NCBI RefSeq assembly: GCF_029240175.1
Contig: NZ_JARBTM010000020.1
Span: 1-64,000, forward strand
From: Anaerosolibacter sp.
GTDB taxonomy: Bacteria > Bacillota > Clostridia > Peptostreptococcales > Thermotaleaceae
Length of the DNA: 64,000 bases
Reading direction: 5' to 3'
Shown piece after piece: positions 60,875 through 64,000 of this stretch (positions are counted from its first letter, which is position 1; each line of letters starts with the position of its first letter). Below the pieces are notes generated by a model. That model saw only the letters and a program-made list of their open reading frames with translations. It was not told the DNA's origin and ran no database searches. A program made the translations under genes and the position numbers.

Positions 60875-61909
60875 TTAGTTTAGAACATATACTTTTACTT
60901 TTCTTCGGCCGTATTTCTTTACAGTGCTGGCGCTCTCATAGAATAAATCGATTTTGTTGCCCTTGATTGCACCGCCTGTGTCCTCAGCTATAGCAAATCC
61001 ATAATCTGGCCATCCATCAAGAGACTCTATGTATAGTTTTGTCCCTAGAGGGATTACCCTCGGATCCACTGCTACAACACCAGGTCTTACTTTTGTACCA
61101 CTTCTCGTGATCCCATAGTATTTATCACCTGGATTTTTTCCTGTGCTTTCAAAGCCTGCATCATAGGCTGTTGAAGACATTGTAATCATGTTTTTAAATC
61201 GTACATTGCCCCTGGATGTTGCAACATACTGGGCTGTGCCCTTTTCAACAATCTCTTCTACTGCCGCTGTAATTACCTCTTCTTGCGCGACTTCCTTGGA
61301 TATTTCTTTGCCGTCTTCCATCACGATGCGATATTTTACTTGTTTTTCCCCGTTTTGACCTTTTTGAATAAGGTTTACCTTGCTCTTATCCAAATCATCA
61401 TTGTACTTGATCACACTCTCATAGGGAATGGCTACGGTTTCCGTAACAATTTTTTCATTTACCCTAACGACAGTGACCGACTCATTTTTGTCAACCTTGT
61501 CCTCTAGGCCAGGCTCTATCCTGTCCTGTTCGCCTAGTACGATGTCATATTCGGCAAGAATATCTTTTACTTTCTCATTGGCTGTTTTAACTTCAGTAAC
61601 CTTACCATCAGCTATAATGGTTACTGGATGGGCTCTTTTGATGGAAATAATCATTCCATCCTCTACTTTGGCGTTTAAAGGTACCGATACTTTATCATGG
61701 TCTGCTAAAGTAATCTTTCCTTTTTTTAGTACGCCGCTTACATCTGCGAATGCTGTCTCTACTACGATTTTATTATCTTCATCTTTTATTACGATCTCTT
61801 TTGTCAACGCGCTGCTGATAGAAAAAAGCCCTATTATCAACACAATTCCAAGAATAATGAGGTTTCTCTGGGTAGCGAAAACCTTCATTTTCTTCCAATT
61901 TGTCTCCAT
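60875..61909 (-). CDS. yabE: YabE-like cell-wall protein (DUF348, G5, 3D domains)
   Basis: 344 aa. N-terminal TM/signal (about 14-28), two DUF348 repeats (about 33-90 and 91-147), G5 domain (about 148-222) and a C-terminal 3D domain (about 252-344) with the three Asp positions in AVDPRVIPLG, IAEDTGGAI and KIDLFY. Resembles Rpf/Sps-type muralytic proteins; acts outside on peptidoglycan. Start ATG follows GGGAGG at 12 nt; an internal ATG 7 codons on is an alternative. Confidence 0.93.
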   Translation of the reverse strand: METNWKKMKVFATQRNLIILGIVLIIGLFSISSALTKEIVIKDEDNKIVVETAFADVSGVLKKGKITLADHDKVSVPLNAKVEDGMIISIKRAHPVTIIADGKVTEVKTANEKVKDILAEYDIVLGEQDRIEPGLEDKVDKNESVTVVRVNEKIVTETVAIPYESVIKYNDDLDKSKVNLIQKGQNGEKQVKYRIVMEDGKEISKEVAQEEVITAAVEEIVEKGTAQYVATSRGNVRFKNMITMSSTAYDAGFESTGKNPGDKYYGITRSGTKVRPGVVAVDPRVIPLGTKLYIESLDGWPDYGFAIAEDTGGAIKGNKIDLFYESASTVKKYGRRKVKVYVLN

Positions 61910-62044
61910 AGGTTTTTATACCTCCCTTTCTTTTTCGGGGCAACTATAGTATTCTACACAAAAACTTTCTATAAGTCAAATTTTTGGTGTAATTAAATGG
62001 ACCATTTTCTATTATTTACAAAATTTATACATATTATTCACATT

Positions 62045-62222
62045 TCAAAACAAAAGCATTTCATGCTCTAAAATCTAAGGAAATGCTTTTGTTCTTCACA
62101 GGGAACTAATAGTTCCCTATGACGCTTCGCTGTAACCCTCCAATTATTGGACATAGGGTGAACCCCTTTAAAAATCCCCTATATCTAGGAAATTTAAAAC
62201 CATAATTTCCTAGATATAAACA
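62045..62222. repeat. 180-bp multi-hairpin repeat, copy 2 (inverted)
   Basis: Reverse complement aligns with copy 1 at 59011-59191 over its length: shared CAATAATTGGAGGGT, ACAGCGAAGC and ATAGGGAACTATTAGTTCCC. The outer A/T hairpin GAAATGCTTTTGTT also pairs within this copy. Confidence 0.85.
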
Positions 62223-62538
62223 AATAGGAAATGATAATTTTTCATTTCCCAACAACATAAATTTACCAAAATATAGATGTATTATATCACAGTTGTTTTT
62301 TTAGAAACAGTCCTATTTTATGTATACAATATCCTGTGTTTCTTCCTTGTCTTCGTTGCATTTTCGCCATATTTCCCGGGAAATTCTTAAAATATCTCAA
62401 GGTTTTTCTTTTTCTTCTATATTTCTACAGCGGGGATATTCTGTCTAATTTTTATTCCTATCTTGTTATATGCTTTTCCAGTCCATAAATATGCATCTAA
62501 GACTTATATGCTACTCCATATATAGACTTATATTAAAA

Positions 62539-62622
62539 GTAGGGAACGCCCCCCGTGGCGTTCCATTTGGAGGGCATCAAGATGGTTTCCAATATCGGAA
62601 CGGCACAGGGGCCGCTCCCTAC
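62539..62622. repeat. GTAGGGAACG-type repeat
   Basis: GTAGGGAACGCCCCCCGTGG at the left and GGAACGGCACAGGGGCCGCT, then CCCTAC, at the right pair imperfectly. Related to the unit at about 46876-46906. Confidence 0.7.
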
Positions 62623-62671
62623 GGTAAAATGGTTCAATCGCATTCATGGTTTCAGCATATTCGCCATCAAA

Positions 62672-62714
62672 GATGATATAAAATGAGGATTGCCCAAGGA
62701 CAATCCTCATTCTA
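62672..62714 (-). terminator. Terminator of tatD
   Basis: AATGAGGATTG/CAATCCTCATT followed by TTATATC on the minus strand. Confidence 0.88.
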
Positions 62715-62722
62715 TATGCTTT

Positions 62723-63487
62723 TTAGATATTAAAAAATTTCTTTGCATTTGCGGTTGTCTGTTCAGCCACTTCTTCGAAGGAAATCTTCTTGATCTCTGC
62801 AATCTTTTCTGCAACAAATCGAACCAAGGCTGGTTCATTTCGTTTGCCTCGGTAAGGAACAGGGGTTAGGTACGGACTATCGGTTTCAATGAATAAATGC
62901 TCCAATGGAATTCGCTCTACTACCTCCACGGTTTTCCTCGCATTGTTATAGGTTACCGGTCCAGCGATGGAGATGTAGGCACCAAGCTTTACATATTGTC
63001 TGGCTAACTCCGCACTACCGGAATAGCAGTGCATCACAACACCCACATCAAAGGCCTTTTCCTCCTTTAATATCTGCATAACCTCGTCATTGGCATCACG
63101 ATCATGGATGATGATCGGTAAGCTTACTTCTTTGGCAAGCTGAATTTGTCTTCGAAACCACTGGCGTTGAATATCCCTGGGAGAATTATCATAATAGAAG
63201 TCTAACCCAATCTCCCCGATAGCTTTTACCTTTGGCTTTCCTGCCAAGCCTCGATATAGCTCCAAGGTAATCTCATCCATATCCTTGGCATCATGGGGAT
63301 GAGTCCCCACCGCTGCATAAATCATATCATATTTTTCAGCCAATGCGATGGCATCCATTGATGTCTGCAAATCAGCACCCGGATTCATGATCAGGCTTAC
63401 ACCATTTTCCTTGGCCTTGGCAATCACCTGATCCCGGTCCGCATCAAACCGCCCGCCATCCAAATGGGCATGGGAATCAAATAACAT
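62723..63487 (-). CDS. tatD: TatD-family DNase
   Basis: 254 aa. Metal-binding HAHLDG at the N-terminus, EIGLDFYYD, PIIIHDRDA, MHCYSGSAELA and ETDSPYLTP: all typical of TatD/YabD metal-dependent DNases. Upstream neighbour metG and downstream yabE give the classic metG-yabD-yabE-rnmV-ksgA order. Confidence 0.96.
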   Translation of the reverse strand: MLFDSHAHLDGGRFDADRDQVIAKAKENGVSLIMNPGADLQTSMDAIALAEKYDMIYAAVGTHPHDAKDMDEITLELYRGLAGKPKVKAIGEIGLDFYYDNSPRDIQRQWFRRQIQLAKEVSLPIIIHDRDANDEVMQILKEEKAFDVGVVMHCYSGSAELARQYVKLGAYISIAGPVTYNNARKTVEVVERIPLEHLFIETDSPYLTPVPYRGKRNEPALVRFVAEKIAEIKKISFEEVAEQTTANAKKFFNI

Positions 63488-63504
63488 CTAATCACTCCTC
63501 AAAA

Positions 63505-63571
63505 GAGGCTAAGGTTAAGTTTAAGGTTAAGCATCTTTTCTCTCAACCTTAGCCTTAACCTCAACCTTAGT
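63505..63571 (-). repeat. CTAAGGTTAAGG inverted repeat after metG
   Basis: CTAAGGTTGAGGTTAAGGCT / CTTAACCTTAAACTTAACCT arms pair and are followed by TCTTTTG; it may act as the metG terminator. Confidence 0.6.
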
Positions 63572-63576
63572 TTTTA

Positions 63577-63999
63577 CTATCTTACTTCTGCACCGCTTTC
63601 TGCATCTGCTGTTACAAGGCTAAGCTTTTCACCACTCTCAGCAGATAAGATCATTCCTCTTGATTCCTCTCCCCGCAGTACCACAGGCTTTAGATTTACT
63701 ACTACAATAACTTTCTTGCCTACCAGCTCTTCGGGTTTAAAATGCTTGGCAATGCCTGATACAATCTGTCTTGTCTCGCTGCCAATTTTCACCTGCAAAA
63801 CTAAGAGTTTGTCGGCTTTCCCATGCTTCTTACATTCTAAGACTTCTCCCACTCTTAAATCCAACTTGGCAAAGTCATCATACAAAATTTCAGGCTTAAT
63901 TTCTATTGGTTTTTCTTCTTTCGGTTGTTCCTCTTCCTTTACACCACTGGCTGCAGCCAAGGCTTCTAGCTCCTTCGCAATATCGATTCTAGGGAATAG
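63577..63999 (-). CDS. metG: Methionyl-tRNA synthetase, C-terminal part only
   Basis: The frame is open through the window edge and reads [19 protein letters not shown] upstream of the linker, then a tRNA-binding (EMAP/OB) domain: [44 protein letters not shown]. This is the end of MetG with its C-terminal dimerisation/tRNA-binding domain; about 500 residues lie beyond the window. Confidence 0.93.
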   Translation of the reverse strand, partial: LFPRIDIAKELEALAAASGVKEEEQPKEEKPIEIKPEILYDDFAKLDLRVGEVLECKKHGKADKLLVLQVKIGSETRQIVSGIAKHFKPEELVGKKVIVVVNLKPVVLRGEESRGMILSAESGEKLSLVTADAESGAEVR

Positions 64000-64000
64000 G

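Larger units (their letters stand above)
61910..62722. other. 813-nt repeat-rich gap between yabE and tatD
   Basis: No gene is seen. It holds repeat copy 2 (62045-62222), an AT-rich stretch (62223-62538) without recognised signals, the GTAGGGAACG repeat (62539-62622) and the tatD terminator (62672-62714). In relatives this cluster is usually tight, so the gap reflects repeat insertion. Confidence 0.6.

Noticed and set aside
62470-62676. 68-codon frame in the yabE-tatD gap
   Set aside because: Covers the GTAGGGAACG repeat; no ribosome-binding site.

Overview
The window looks like chromosome from an anaerobic, spore-forming, selenocysteine-using member of the Clostridia, probably close to Alkaliphilus/Natronincolaceae. 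The signs are anaerobic sulfite reductase (asrABC), a Spo0E-like phosphatase, SpoVR, orphan sensor kinases, 2-hydroxyacyl-CoA dehydratase-type activases, strong AGGAGG ribosome-binding sites, a low-to-moderate G+C content and many palindromic intergenic repeats. No rRNA, tRNA, CRISPR array, prophage or intact insertion sequence was seen. The genus is an inference from gene content.

Layout. 1-5.5 kb: the end of an AT-rich secreted DUF3888-like gene, a chemoreceptor, a lipoprotein, a hemerythrin-like protein and a TPP-riboswitch-controlled thiT. 5.5-10.2 kb: flavodiiron protein, zinc alcohol dehydrogenase, a cupin coupled to a HesB/IscA-like selenoprotein (in-frame UGA plus hairpin), and an HtrA protease. 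10.4-17.3 kb: signalling genes (orphan kinase, two-component pair, HD-GYP), a lytic transglycosylase with a long structured RNA in front of it, and a Spo0E-like protein. 17.5-21.4 kb: an FNT channel (probably HS-) with asrABC. 21.4-28 kb: small unknown proteins, RNase HI, and a MacAB-like efflux set. 28.3-35.9 kb: a complete Flp/Tad pilus operon behind a cyclic-di-GMP-I riboswitch and terminator. 36-42.8 kb: DUF4230, zinc ribbon, a three-gene activase/dehydratase-like cluster, small membrane proteins, a DMT exporter. 43-50 kb: Orn/Lys/Arg decarboxylase, a second orphan kinase, an M20 peptidase and an AbgT transporter. 50-52.2 kb: SpoVR and DUF3189. 52.2-55.3 kb: an operon for reactive-sulfur handling led by a second selenoprotein (DUF1858, Cys-x-x-Sec), then CoA-disulfide reductase/rhodanese, TusA, DsrE2 and a CsoR-family repressor, with a clear promoter and a CsoR-type operator. 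55.3-59 kb: coat-like protein, Cys-less rhodanese, M14 peptidase, acidic repeat protein. 59-64 kb: the conserved metG-tatD-yabE-rnmV-ksgA cluster, interrupted by two inverted copies of a roughly 180-bp repeat.

The most interesting signals are: (i) two selenoprotein genes whose UGA codons are each followed by a hairpin with the same AGGAU loop; (ii) the selenoprotein-led sulfur operon with its CsoR-type operator; (iii) three redox operons (fprA, hesB-Sec/cupin, FNT-asrABC) with the same CRP/FNR-family palindrome at exactly the same distance from the -10 box; (iv) the cyclic-di-GMP switch on the Tad operon; (v) a strongly promoted, highly structured RNA upstream of a lytic transglycosylase gene. 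All function calls rest on reading the sequence and family knowledge; no database search was run.
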